A stretch of 11,820 bases of DNA from Pseudoflavonifractor sp047637855 (GTDB lineage Bacteria > Bacillota > Clostridia > Oscillospirales > Oscillospiraceae). The position numbers were made by a program, and so were the translations under genes. This document shows positions 6,414 to 11,820 of this stretch, in pieces; position 1 is the stretch's first letter; every line of letters begins with the position of its first letter. Below the pieces are notes generated by a model. The model searched no databases. It was not told the DNA's origin and saw only the letters and a program-made list of their open reading frames with translations. The stretch lies in contig JBLJBF010000157.1 in assembly GCA_047637855.1 (NCBI GenBank), positions 1 to 11,820 on the forward strand, in the 5' to 3' direction.

Positions 6414-7001
6414 ATGAAACTGGTACTGGCCAGCAAAAACGCCCACAAGCTCGCCGAGCTGCGCGCCATCCTCTCGCAGCAGGGGGTGGAGGTGGTTCTG
6501 GAGTCCGACGTGGGCGCCGACGTGGACGTGGAGGAGACCGGGGCCACCTTTGAAGAGAACGCCCTCCTCAAGGCGCGGGCGGTCATGGAAGCCACCGGTC
6601 TGCCCGCCATCGCCGACGATTCCGGCCTCTGCGTGGACGCCCTGAACGGTGCGCCGGGGGTCTATTCGGCCCGGTACGGCGGACCCGGTCTGAACGACGT
6701 GGGGCGATACAGGCTGCTTCTGGAAAATATGCGGGGGATGATGGACCGGCGGTGCAAATTCGTCTCCTGCATCTGCTGCTGCTTCCCCGGCGGGGATACC
6801 CTCGCCGCCCGGGGTGAGTGCCACGGCACGCTGGCCTACGCCCCCAAGGGGGAGGACGGATTTGGGTACGACCCGGTTTTTTTCGTGCCTAGCCTGAAAA
6901 AAACCTTTGCCCAGCTCACGCCCGGGGAGAAAAACGCCATCTCTCACCGGGGTGTGGCGCTGGAGCAATTTGCGCAAAAGTTGCGGGATTACCTAAAATG
7001 A
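6414..7001 (+). CDS. rdgB: XTP/dITP pyrophosphatase (RdgB/HAM1 family)
   Basis: The enzyme hydrolyses non-canonical purine triphosphates (dITP, XTP) to the monophosphate and pyrophosphate, keeping them out of DNA and RNA. It has 195 residues, the normal length. The nucleotide-binding start LASKNAHKLAELRAIL contains the SxNxxK motif (7-12). The metal and catalytic region has ETGATFEENALLKA (41-54) and ADDSGLCVDALNGAPGVYSA (67-86). The C-terminal GEDGFGYDPVF (147-157) and SHRGVAL (177-183) are base-recognition motifs of the family. GGGAGG (6397-6402) overlaps the end of rph and lies 11 bases before the ATG. A Cys-rich stretch, SCICCCFPGG (118-127), is unusual, as this strand usually carries fewer cysteines. 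Pairing with rph is common in bacteria. Confidence 0.96.
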   Translation: MKLVLASKNAHKLAELRAILSQQGVEVVLESDVGADVDVEETGATFEENALLKARAVMEATGLPAIADDSGLCVDALNGAPGVYSARYGGPGLNDVGRYRLLLENMRGMMDRRCKFVSCICCCFPGGDTLAARGECHGTLAYAPKGEDGFGYDPVFFVPSLKKTFAQLTPGEKNAISHRGVALEQFAQKLRDYLK

Positions 7002-7037
7002 GCCGCAAAGCTTAAAAAAGAGAAGAGGAGCCAATTT

Positions 7038-7355
7038 ATGGACTTAACAAGTAAGCAGCGCGCCCAGCTCAGGGGTCTGGCCAACAGCCTGGACACCATT
7101 CTCCAGGTGGGCAAGGACGGACTGGGGGAGAATCTCCTCAAGCAGGCGGACGACGCGCTGGAGGCACGGGAGCTCATCAAGGGCAAGGCCCTGGAGAACT
7201 GCGAGCTCACCGCCCGCGAGGCGGCCGAGGCCCTGGCCAAGGCCACCCGCAGCGAGGTGGTGCAGATCATCGGAACAAAATTCGTGCTGTATCGTCAAAG
7301 TCATAAGAAGGACAAGACCGATAAAATCGTCCTGGTAAAGGACAAGAAAAAGTAA
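7038..7355 (+). CDS. yhbY: YhbY-family CRM-domain RNA-binding protein
   Basis: YhbY proteins are small single-CRM-domain RNA binders associated with pre-50S ribosomal particles. The product is 105 residues. It begins MDLTSKQRAQLRGLANSL, typical of the family, and has QVGKDGLGENL (23-33) and the closing beta strand GTKFVLYR (79-86). The basic end (86-105, rich in K and D) is longer than in many homologues. GAGGAG (7025-7030) lies 7 bases before the ATG. The neighbours downstream are nadD-yqeK and rsfS, the usual yhbY-nadD-yqeK-rsfS set. The last 27 codons (7272-7352) are repeated at 7407-7487 after a short hairpin spacer. Confidence 0.93.
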   Translation: MDLTSKQRAQLRGLANSLDTILQVGKDGLGENLLKQADDALEARELIKGKALENCELTAREAAEALAKATRSEVVQIIGTKFVLYRQSHKKDKTDKIVLVKDKKK

Positions 7356-7379
7356 CGAATCCGCCGCGCAAGTGAAACC

Positions 7380-7410
7380 GGGGTTCCCGTGTGGCTTGCC
7401 ACACGGGGGG
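7380..7410. repeat. Hairpin preceding the duplicated yhbY tail
   Basis: CCCGTGTGGC (7386-7395) and GCCACACGGG (7398-7407) form a perfect 10-bp stem around TT. GGGGTT precedes it and GGG follows. The layout GGGG-YY-CCCGYGYGGC matches hairpin H3 at 4038-4070 (GGGG-CC-CCCGCGCGGC). In both places the duplicated gene tail starts at or within a few bases of the hairpin's end. There is no T-run, so it is unlikely to be a terminator. Confidence 0.8.
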
Positions 7411-7487
7411 CAAAATTCGTACTGTATCGTCAAAGTCATAAGAAGGACAAGACCGATAAGATCGTCCTGGTGAAGGACAAGAAGGAG
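7407..7487 (+). pseudogene. Duplicated 3' end of yhbY, without its stop codon
   Basis: Bases 7407-7487 repeat yhbY 7272-7352 at a constant offset of 135, with seven mismatches in 81 bases. They are at 7274, 7275, 7286, 7325, 7337, 7349 and 7350 of the first copy. All are A/G transitions and five are synonymous. The copy keeps the yhbY reading frame and ends at the codon matching the last Lys. The TAA is absent, and the frame stays open (via ERPIGWRLFCKHGELPEG) into nadD. It is too short to be a working CRM domain. Confidence 0.93.
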
Positions 7488-7533
7488 AGACCGATTGGAT
7501 GGCGGCTTTTTTGCAAGCACGGAGAATTGCCTG

Positions 7534-7541
7534 AAGGGGAG
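7534..7541 (+). promoter_or_regulatory. Ribosome-binding site that fixes the nadD TTG start
   Basis: AAGGGGAG lies 9 bases before TTG 7551, from which the protein reads MRIGVYGGTFNPPHLGH, the standard NadD N-terminus. The frame is open back to GTG 7389, but that start lies inside a hairpin stem and would add the yhbY tail copy. Confidence 0.7.
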
Positions 7542-7550
7542 CTGGCTGTA

Positions 7551-8768
7551 TTGAGGATTGGCGTCTATGGCGGCACGTTCAACCCGCCCCATCTGGGGCA
7601 CATGGCCTCGGCGCGCGCGGCGATCAAAGCGCTGGAGCTGGACAGGCTCCTGTTCATCCCTGCCGCCGTGCCGCCCCATAAGGCATTGCCGGAAGGGAGC
7701 GCCGGGCCGACTGAGCGGCTTGAGATGACGGCCATGATGGCCGACGGGCTGGACGCGGAGCCGGGGCAGCGGTGCGAGGTGCGCGCCGACGACATCGAGC
7801 TGCACCGCGCGGGGATGAGCTACACCGCCGACACCCTGGCAGGGCTGCGCGCCCTCCACCCCGAGGACGAGCTGTGGCTTATCATGGGCAGCGATATGTT
7901 CCTCTCTCTCCTTTCCTGGCGGGAGCCGGAACGGATCATGGCTCTGGCCGGAATCGCCGCCTTCGCCCGGGAGGAGGGGGACAGCCTGGCCGATATGGAG
8001 GCCCAGGCCCGGCGTCTGCGGACGGAGTTCGGCGCGAGGGTCGCCCTGGTTCCCCTGCCCGAGGTCACCGTGCTCTCCTCCACCGCGCTCCGCTCCGCCC
8101 TGACGGCGGGGGAGGGCGGGGAACGCCTTTGGCCCCAGGTATACGGGTACATTCTGCGTCAGGGGCTGTACGGGGTGAAAAAGGACCTCCGGGCACTGAG
8201 CGACGAGGATCTGCGCGCCGCGTCCTACAGCATGATACGCGCCAAGCGCATTCCCCATATCCGTGGGACCGAGACAGCTGCCGTGGCTCTGGCCGGACGC
8301 TGGGGGGCCGACGTGGAGAAGGCCCGCCGGGCCGCCATTTTGCACGACTGCACCAAGTATCTGCTCGCCGAGGAGCAGCTTGCCCTCTGTGCCTTCTGGG
8401 GGGAGGAGCTGGACGAGCTGGAGCGGAGCGCCGTCAAGCTCCTCCATGCCAAGACGGGCGCGTGGACCGCCCGGGAGACGTTCGGCGCGGACGATGAAAT
8501 ATTTGACGCCATCTATTGGCATACTACCGGAAAAGCGGGAATGAGCCTTCTGGAGAAGGTGGTCTATCTCGCCGACTATATCGAGCCGACCCGGGACTTT
8601 CCGGGCGTGGAGGAGCTGCGGGGCCTAGCCGGGAAGAGCCTGGACGCGGCGATGATCCTGGGCTTTGAGATGAGCATTCGGGAGACGCGGGAGCGGGCCT
8701 TGCCCGTACACCGCAGAACAGAGGAGGCCCTGGCCTGGATGCTGTGGGCGCGCCGCGAAACTACATAG
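7551..8768 (+). CDS. nadD-yqeK: NadD-YqeK fusion: nicotinate-mononucleotide adenylyltransferase with HD-domain Np4A hydrolase
   Basis: The 405-residue product joins two enzymes that are separate adjacent genes in Bacillus. Residues 1-~208 are NadD, which adenylylates nicotinate mononucleotide to deamido-NAD. It has GGTFNPPHLGH (7-17, containing HxGH), the substrate loop near PPHKALP (41-47) and SSTALR (176-181). Residues ~212-405 are YqeK, an HD-superfamily hydrolase that splits Ap4A symmetrically. It has KRIPHIRGTE (232-241), HD at H265/D266 within ILHDCTKY, H324 in YWHTTGKAG, and LADYIEP with D342. TTG 7551 is chosen from the family N-terminus and AAGGGGAG upstream. A longer reading from GTG 7389 is possible but would begin in a hairpin. 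Similar fusions occur in Clostridia, to my knowledge. The LCP gene follows after 25 bases with no terminator. Confidence 0.93.
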   Translation: MRIGVYGGTFNPPHLGHMASARAAIKALELDRLLFIPAAVPPHKALPEGSAGPTERLEMTAMMADGLDAEPGQRCEVRADDIELHRAGMSYTADTLAGLRALHPEDELWLIMGSDMFLSLLSWREPERIMALAGIAAFAREEGDSLADMEAQARRLRTEFGARVALVPLPEVTVLSSTALRSALTAGEGGERLWPQVYGYILRQGLYGVKKDLRALSDEDLRAASYSMIRAKRIPHIRGTETAAVALAGRWGADVEKARRAAILHDCTKYLLAEEQLALCAFWGEELDELERSAVKLLHAKTGAWTARETFGADDEIFDAIYWHTTGKAGMSLLEKVVYLADYIEPTRDFPGVEELRGLAGKSLDAAMILGFEMSIRETRERALPVHRRTEEALAWMLWARRETT

Positions 8769-8793
8769 ACACGCAGGAGAAAGGAACAAGCAA

Positions 8794-10344
8794 ATGACGC
8801 CAGATCAGCAGAAAAAGAAGGGCGGAGCCCGTCTCCGGCAGGAGAAGAAGACCGCACAGGTTCCCGCAGGGGATAAAAAGAAGAAGGCGGGCGTGAAGCG
8901 CACCCCCAGACAGCAGACGCTCCAGGTTCTTTTCATCGTGGTGATGGTGCTGGCCTCCCTCATCGTCATACTGGGCGGCGCGTACCTGCTCTTTGTCAAG
9001 CCGCCCGAGATGGCCCAGCCCATCGAGCGGCCTGCCCTTCAGGACAAGGACAAGCCGGTCGGCGATCAGCCCGACGTGGACGGCGGGGAAGACGACCGGG
9101 AGCTGGGCGACCGCAAGAAGGACTTTTTTACCTTCCTCGTGGTGGGGCGTGACACCTATGGCGGCGGCAATACCGACACCATGATGCTGGCCGCCTACGA
9201 CGTGGCCAACCAGCACCTCAACGTCATGAGCCTCCCCCGGGACACGCTGGTGAATGTCGCCTGGGATATCAAGAAGCTCAACTCGGTGTACAATATGTAC
9301 GGCGGGAAGGAGAAGGGCATGGAGGCCCTCAAGGAAGAGGTGGGCCAGCTTGTGGGGTTCCGGCCCGATTTCACGGTCACCGTGGAGTGGGAGGCCGTGG
9401 GCAAGCTGGTGGACGCTGTGGGCGGGGTTTCCTTCGATGTACCCAGGCGTATGTACTATAACGACCTCTCCCAGAACTTTAAGATCGACCTGCAGAAGGG
9501 CCGCCAGACCCTGAACGGCAAGCAGGCCATGCAGCTTCTCCGCTACCGGCACGACAGCGACGACAGCGGCCATATCCTGAACTCTGGGTACGTTGATGGC
9601 GACCTGGGCCGCATCAAGGTCCAGCAGGACTTTCTCAAGGCCACCATCTCCCAGTGCCTGGAGAAGATCGGCGACGCGGGCACCATCAGCAAGCTGTCCA
9701 AGGTCTTCCTGGAGAATGTGACCACCGACCTGAATCTCGGCGGCCTGATCTGGCTGGGCCAGGCTGCTATCCTGGGCAGCAACGGGAACGGCCGCCTTGG
9801 CATGGAGAACGTGAGCTTTATCACCATGCCCTGGGTGAGTGCCGACCAGGTGCGCAGCCGTACCTATAATAACCACCCCTCCTATGTGGCGCCCGACGTG
9901 GACAAGATCATCAAGGTGGTGAACGAGAGCTTTAACCCCTACACCACCGACCTGCGCAAGCAAGAGCTGGACATTATGTACGTCAATAAGGACGGCACCT
10001 TGGGCACGACCGGCGGGAAGCTGGAGGACACCAAGTACAACGCGTGGATCAAGGGGGCGGGCAGCTCCTCCGGGTCCTCCTCCGGGTCCTCCTCCGGTTC
10101 CACCCCCCGCCCCAGCGCGTCCCCGCAGCCCGAGACGCCCACGACCTCGCCGGAGCCCAGCCAGGACCCAGGTGTGACCCCAAGCCCCGCCCCGTCCAGC
10201 TCCCCCGGCACATCTCCCACCCCCAGCGTTTCGCCCAGTCCCAGCGCCTCGCCCAGTCCCAGCGCATCGGCCCCGCCCGAGCCCAGCCCAAGCCCCGCCC
10301 CGTCCTCCACGGACGGCCCACCGTCGGGCATCCCGATGGATTGA
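8794..10344 (+). CDS. LytR-CpsA-Psr (LCP) family cell-wall glycopolymer ligase
   Basis: LCP enzymes transfer undecaprenyl-linked glycopolymers (teichoic acids, capsule) onto peptidoglycan outside the membrane. The 516-residue product has a very basic cytoplasmic N-terminus (1-41), one membrane helix (~45-68, VLFIVVMVLASLIVILGG) and an acidic linker (~80-110). The LCP domain spans about 111-290. Key residues are seen at TDTMM (D128), SLPRD (R149, D150), LLRYR (R250, R252) and DLGRIKVQQ (R273). After a folded region to ~420, a disordered tail of Gly, Ser, Pro and Thr runs to the end (424-516), starting with GSSSGSSSGSSSGS. Such a tail may span or bind the wall; that role is inferred. AAGGA (8781-8785) is 8 bases before ATG 8794. 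It sits between yqeK and rsfS, an arrangement seen in other Clostridia. The exact substrate cannot be told. Confidence 0.93.
   Translation: MTPDQQKKKGGARLRQEKKTAQVPAGDKKKKAGVKRTPRQQTLQVLFIVVMVLASLIVILGGAYLLFVKPPEMAQPIERPALQDKDKPVGDQPDVDGGEDDRELGDRKKDFFTFLVVGRDTYGGGNTDTMMLAAYDVANQHLNVMSLPRDTLVNVAWDIKKLNSVYNMYGGKEKGMEALKEEVGQLVGFRPDFTVTVEWEAVGKLVDAVGGVSFDVPRRMYYNDLSQNFKIDLQKGRQTLNGKQAMQLLRYRHDSDDSGHILNSGYVDGDLGRIKVQQDFLKATISQCLEKIGDAGTISKLSKVFLENVTTDLNLGGLIWLGQAAILGSNGNGRLGMENVSFITMPWVSADQVRSRTYNNHPSYVAPDVDKIIKVVNESFNPYTTDLRKQELDIMYVNKDGTLGTTGGKLEDTKYNAWIKGAGSSSGSSSGSSSGSTPRPSASPQPETPTTSPEPSQDPGVTPSPAPSSSPGTSPTPSVSPSPSASPSPSASAPPEPSPSPAPSSTDGPPSGIPMD
10060..10101 (+). repeat. 12-base tandem repeat encoding Gly-Ser units in the LCP tail
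   Basis: Three near-identical 12-base units of the form TCCTCCTCCGGG encode GSSSGSSSGSSSGS (residues 423-436). The units differ only at edge bases, which suggests recent slippage and possible length variation between strains. Confidence 0.85.
10231..10266 (+). repeat. 18-base tandem repeat encoding SPSPSA in the LCP tail
   Basis: TCGCCCAGTCCCAGCGCC (10231-10248) is followed at once by a copy with one change (10249-10266). A related segment encoding SPAPSS also occurs twice, near 10180 and 10288. The low-complexity tail has evidently grown by local duplication. Confidence 0.85.
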
Positions 10345-10370
10345 CTATAATACCGAAAGAGGTTTTGCCA

Positions 10371-10730
10371 ATGACACCAAAAGAAATGGCCCTCGCCCTT
10401 GCGAAAGCGCTGGACGATAAAAAGGGCATCGACATTAAGGTCCTGGAGACCACCGAGCTTACCACCTTGGCCGACTACTTTGTCATCTGCGCGGCCACCT
10501 CCACCACCCAGGTCAAGGCCCTCTCCGACGAGTGCGAGAAGGTCATGAAAGAGCGCGGAGAGGCCCCCCACCACGTGGAGGGCCACCGGGGCGGAAGCTG
10601 GATCCTGCTGGACTTCTCCAGCGTGGTGGTCCATATCTTCATGGAGGAGACCCGGAAGTTCTACGATTTGGAGCGCCTCTGGCGGGATGCGAAGCCGTTG
10701 GATCTGGCCGAAATTTTAGTGGAGCACTGA
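10371..10730 (+). CDS. rsfS: Ribosomal silencing factor RsfS
   Basis: RsfS (YbeB/Iojap family) binds protein L14 on the 50S subunit and blocks joining with 30S, lowering translation when nutrients run short. The product is 119 residues, typical of the family. It starts MTPKEMALALAKALDDKKG and has the core DYFVICAATSTTQVKAL (35-51), then EGHRGGSWILLDF (70-82), VVVHIF (85-90) and EETRKFYDLERLW (92-104). AGAGG (10358-10362) lies 8 bases before the ATG. It follows the LCP gene after 26 bases and is the last gene of this run, closed by a terminator. The frame is open upstream within the LCP gene, but family similarity begins only at this ATG. Confidence 0.96.
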   Translation: MTPKEMALALAKALDDKKGIDIKVLETTELTTLADYFVICAATSTTQVKALSDECEKVMKERGEAPHHVEGHRGGSWILLDFSSVVVHIFMEETRKFYDLERLWRDAKPLDLAEILVEH

Positions 10731-10744
10731 CCGTGCTGTAAAGC

Positions 10745-10786
10745 AAAACACCTGTCACACAGAAGTGCGGCAGGTGTTTTATTTTT
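10745..10786 (+). terminator. Intrinsic terminator after rsfS
   Basis: AAAACACCTG (10745-10754) pairs perfectly with CAGGTGTTTT (10771-10780), with a further short CAC/GTG pairing inside the loop. ATTTTT (10781-10786) follows. It lies 14 bases after the rsfS stop and ends the operon. Confidence 0.88.
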
Positions 10787-10792
10787 CCAATC

Positions 10793-10821
10793 TTTTCTTT
10801 TGTGGGGGAATATGGTATTCT
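10793..10821 (+). promoter_or_regulatory. Possible promoter for the MFS-type gene
   Basis: TTTTCT (10793-10798) and TATTCT (10816-10821) are 17 bases apart. They match the sigma-A boxes at 3 and 4 of 6 positions. A promoter is expected here after the terminator, but this match is weak and other registers are possible. Confidence 0.3.
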
Positions 10822-10856
10822 GATTCTATACCGACAGGGAGAGAGGGGGAAGGGGC

Positions 10857-11820
10857 ATGAGATACCGGGTGCTGTCGCTCTACTCCTTTGCCCATTTCTG
10901 GGTGGATCTCTCCTGCGCGCTGCTGCTCTTTGGGCGGGTGGCGGCCGGGGAAGGGGCCATATTTGCCTTTCTGCTCTATAATTTCTGCGCCTTTGCGGTA
11001 CAGATGCCGCTAGGCCTGCTGGCCGACCGGCTGGGGGGAGCGCGGTATTTCGCCGCGCTGGGCTGCATTCTGGCTGCCGGGGCCTGGGGCATGGGCGGTC
11101 TCCCCGCCGCCGTGACGGCCGGACTGGGCAACGCCCTTTTCCATGTCGGGGGCGGTGTGTATGTTCTCCACGTGTTCGAGGGCTGCGCCGGGCTGGGGGT
11201 ATTCGTCTCGCCGGGGGCGCTGGGCATCTACCTGGGGGCGCTGGCCGCGTCGGCGCTGCCCGGCCCGGTGGTCTGGCTGGGGCTGCTTGCGCTGGCTGCG
11301 GGCATTCTCCGCTGGGGCAAAGCCGCGCGGGTTGAGCCCTTCACGCCTGTGCCTGTAGGCGGGGGCCGGGCGGCTGTCCCTCTGCTGGCCCTCTTCGGGG
11401 TGGTGGTGCTCCGGGCCCTGCTGGGTGGGCTGTTCCGGTTTCCGTGGAAGGGGGAGCTGGGGCTGTGGCTAGCCCTCTCGGTGGCGGGGGGCAAGGCATT
11501 GGGCGGCGTCCTGGCCGACCGCCTGGGCAGGCGGCGGGTGGCTGTGGGGTCCCTCTTTCTGGCGGCGCTGTGTTTCCTGAGCTCTGATTACCCGGCGGCG
11601 GGGCTGCTGGCCGTTCTCTTCTTTAACATGACCATGCCTCTCACCCTCTGGGGCGCGGCGCGTATGTTGCGGGGGGCGAGAGGGCTGGCCTTCGGGTTGC
11701 TCACCTTTGCCCTATTTTTGGGGACGCTTCCTCTGCTGCTGGGGGTCCCCCTGGCCGCTGGGAGCGGGTTGCTGTATGCGGCGGGGGCCGTCGGGTCTCT
11801 GCTGCTGCTGAATTTAGGAT
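10857..11820 (+). CDS. MFS-type membrane transporter, 3' end outside the window
   Basis: From ATG 10857 the frame runs open for 321 codons to the window edge without a stop, so the gene is cut by the boundary. The translation is strongly hydrophobic, with many likely membrane helices. It carries two copies of the MFS loop motif: GLLADRLGGAR (53-63, between helices 2 and 3) and GGVLADRLGRRR (216-227, the matching loop of the second half). GNALFHVGGG (91-100) recalls the fosmidomycin-resistance-like branch of the superfamily, but this is only a resemblance. The substrate is unknown. AGGGGG (10844-10849) lies 7 bases before the ATG. It follows a terminator, so it is probably a separate transcription unit from the rsfS operon. 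Codon use and GC are like those of its neighbours. Confidence 0.85.
   Translation, partial: MRYRVLSLYSFAHFWVDLSCALLLFGRVAAGEGAIFAFLLYNFCAFAVQMPLGLLADRLGGARYFAALGCILAAGAWGMGGLPAAVTAGLGNALFHVGGGVYVLHVFEGCAGLGVFVSPGALGIYLGALAASALPGPVVWLGLLALAAGILRWGKAARVEPFTPVPVGGGRAAVPLLALFGVVVLRALLGGLFRFPWKGELGLWLALSVAGGKALGGVLADRLGRRRVAVGSLFLAALCFLSSDYPAAGLLAVLFFNMTMPLTLWGAARMLRGARGLAFGLLTFALFLGTLPLLLGVPLAAGSGLLYAAGAVGSLLLLNLG

Noticed and set aside
7386..7407. Hairpin after yhbY as a transcription terminator
   Set aside because: The stem is perfect, but no T-run follows on either strand, and the operon is expected to continue into nadD.
7389..7550. N-terminal extension of NadD starting at GTG 7389
   Set aside because: The start lies inside a hairpin stem without a ribosome-binding site, and NadD homology begins at TTG 7551, which has AAGGGGAG upstream. 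The open frame is kept as a finding, not as the gene start.
1..11820. CRISPR array, tRNA or rRNA genes, prophage genes, toxin-antitoxin pair
   Set aside because: No spaced repeat arrays, cloverleaf sequences, rRNA motifs or such protein families were seen on either strand by reading.

Overview
The window reads as a housekeeping stretch from a GC-rich low-GC-phylum (Firmicutes/Clostridia) relative. Gene content and order (rnc, smc, ftsY; then yhbY, a nadD-yqeK fusion, an LCP protein and rsfS) and the style of the proteins suggest an Oscillospiraceae gut anaerobe such as the Flavonifractor/Oscillibacter group. That placement is inference, because no 16S gene or other marker is present. All genes lie on the + strand.

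Layout. 1-224 is the 3' end of rnc (RNase III), closed by a strong intrinsic terminator. A near-ideal extended -10 promoter then drives smc (375-3944). Between smc and ftsY is an accessory insertion (about 3945-4736). It holds a hairpin-rich spacer, a second slightly diverged copy of the last ~100 bp of smc, a perfect 14-bp palindrome, and a REP-associated HUH/tyrosine transposase (RAYT). ftsY (4748-5647), rph (5690-6406), the XTP/dITP pyrophosphatase gene (6414-7001) and yhbY (7038-7355) follow closely. After yhbY, a short hairpin spacer and a second copy of the yhbY 3' end (about 7407-7487) precede nadD-yqeK (7551-8768). Next come a LytR-CpsA-Psr protein (8794-10344), rsfS (10371-10730) and a terminator. 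An MFS-type membrane protein begins at 10857 and runs off the window.

How the genes work together. Smc organises chromosomes. FtsY is the SRP receptor. RNase III, RNase PH, YhbY and RsfS act on RNA and ribosomes. RdgB-type pyrophosphatase cleans the nucleotide pool, and NadD/YqeK link NAD synthesis to dinucleotide (Np4A) turnover. The LCP protein attaches glycopolymers to the wall.

Most unusual points. (1) Two unrelated genes, smc and yhbY, each have their last ~25-33 codons duplicated just downstream. Both second copies lack the stop codon and lie in frame with the next gene. Both are immediately preceded by a similar GGGG-YY-CCCG.G.GGC hairpin. (2) The RAYT gene carries two GTAG-tagged REP-like palindromes inside its own reading frame, in opposite orientation and differing by a compensatory base-pair swap. 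A near-identical palindrome sits just upstream of the gene. These suggest a REP/RAYT system whose own repeats have entered its transposase gene, and a possible tail-duplicating hairpin element.
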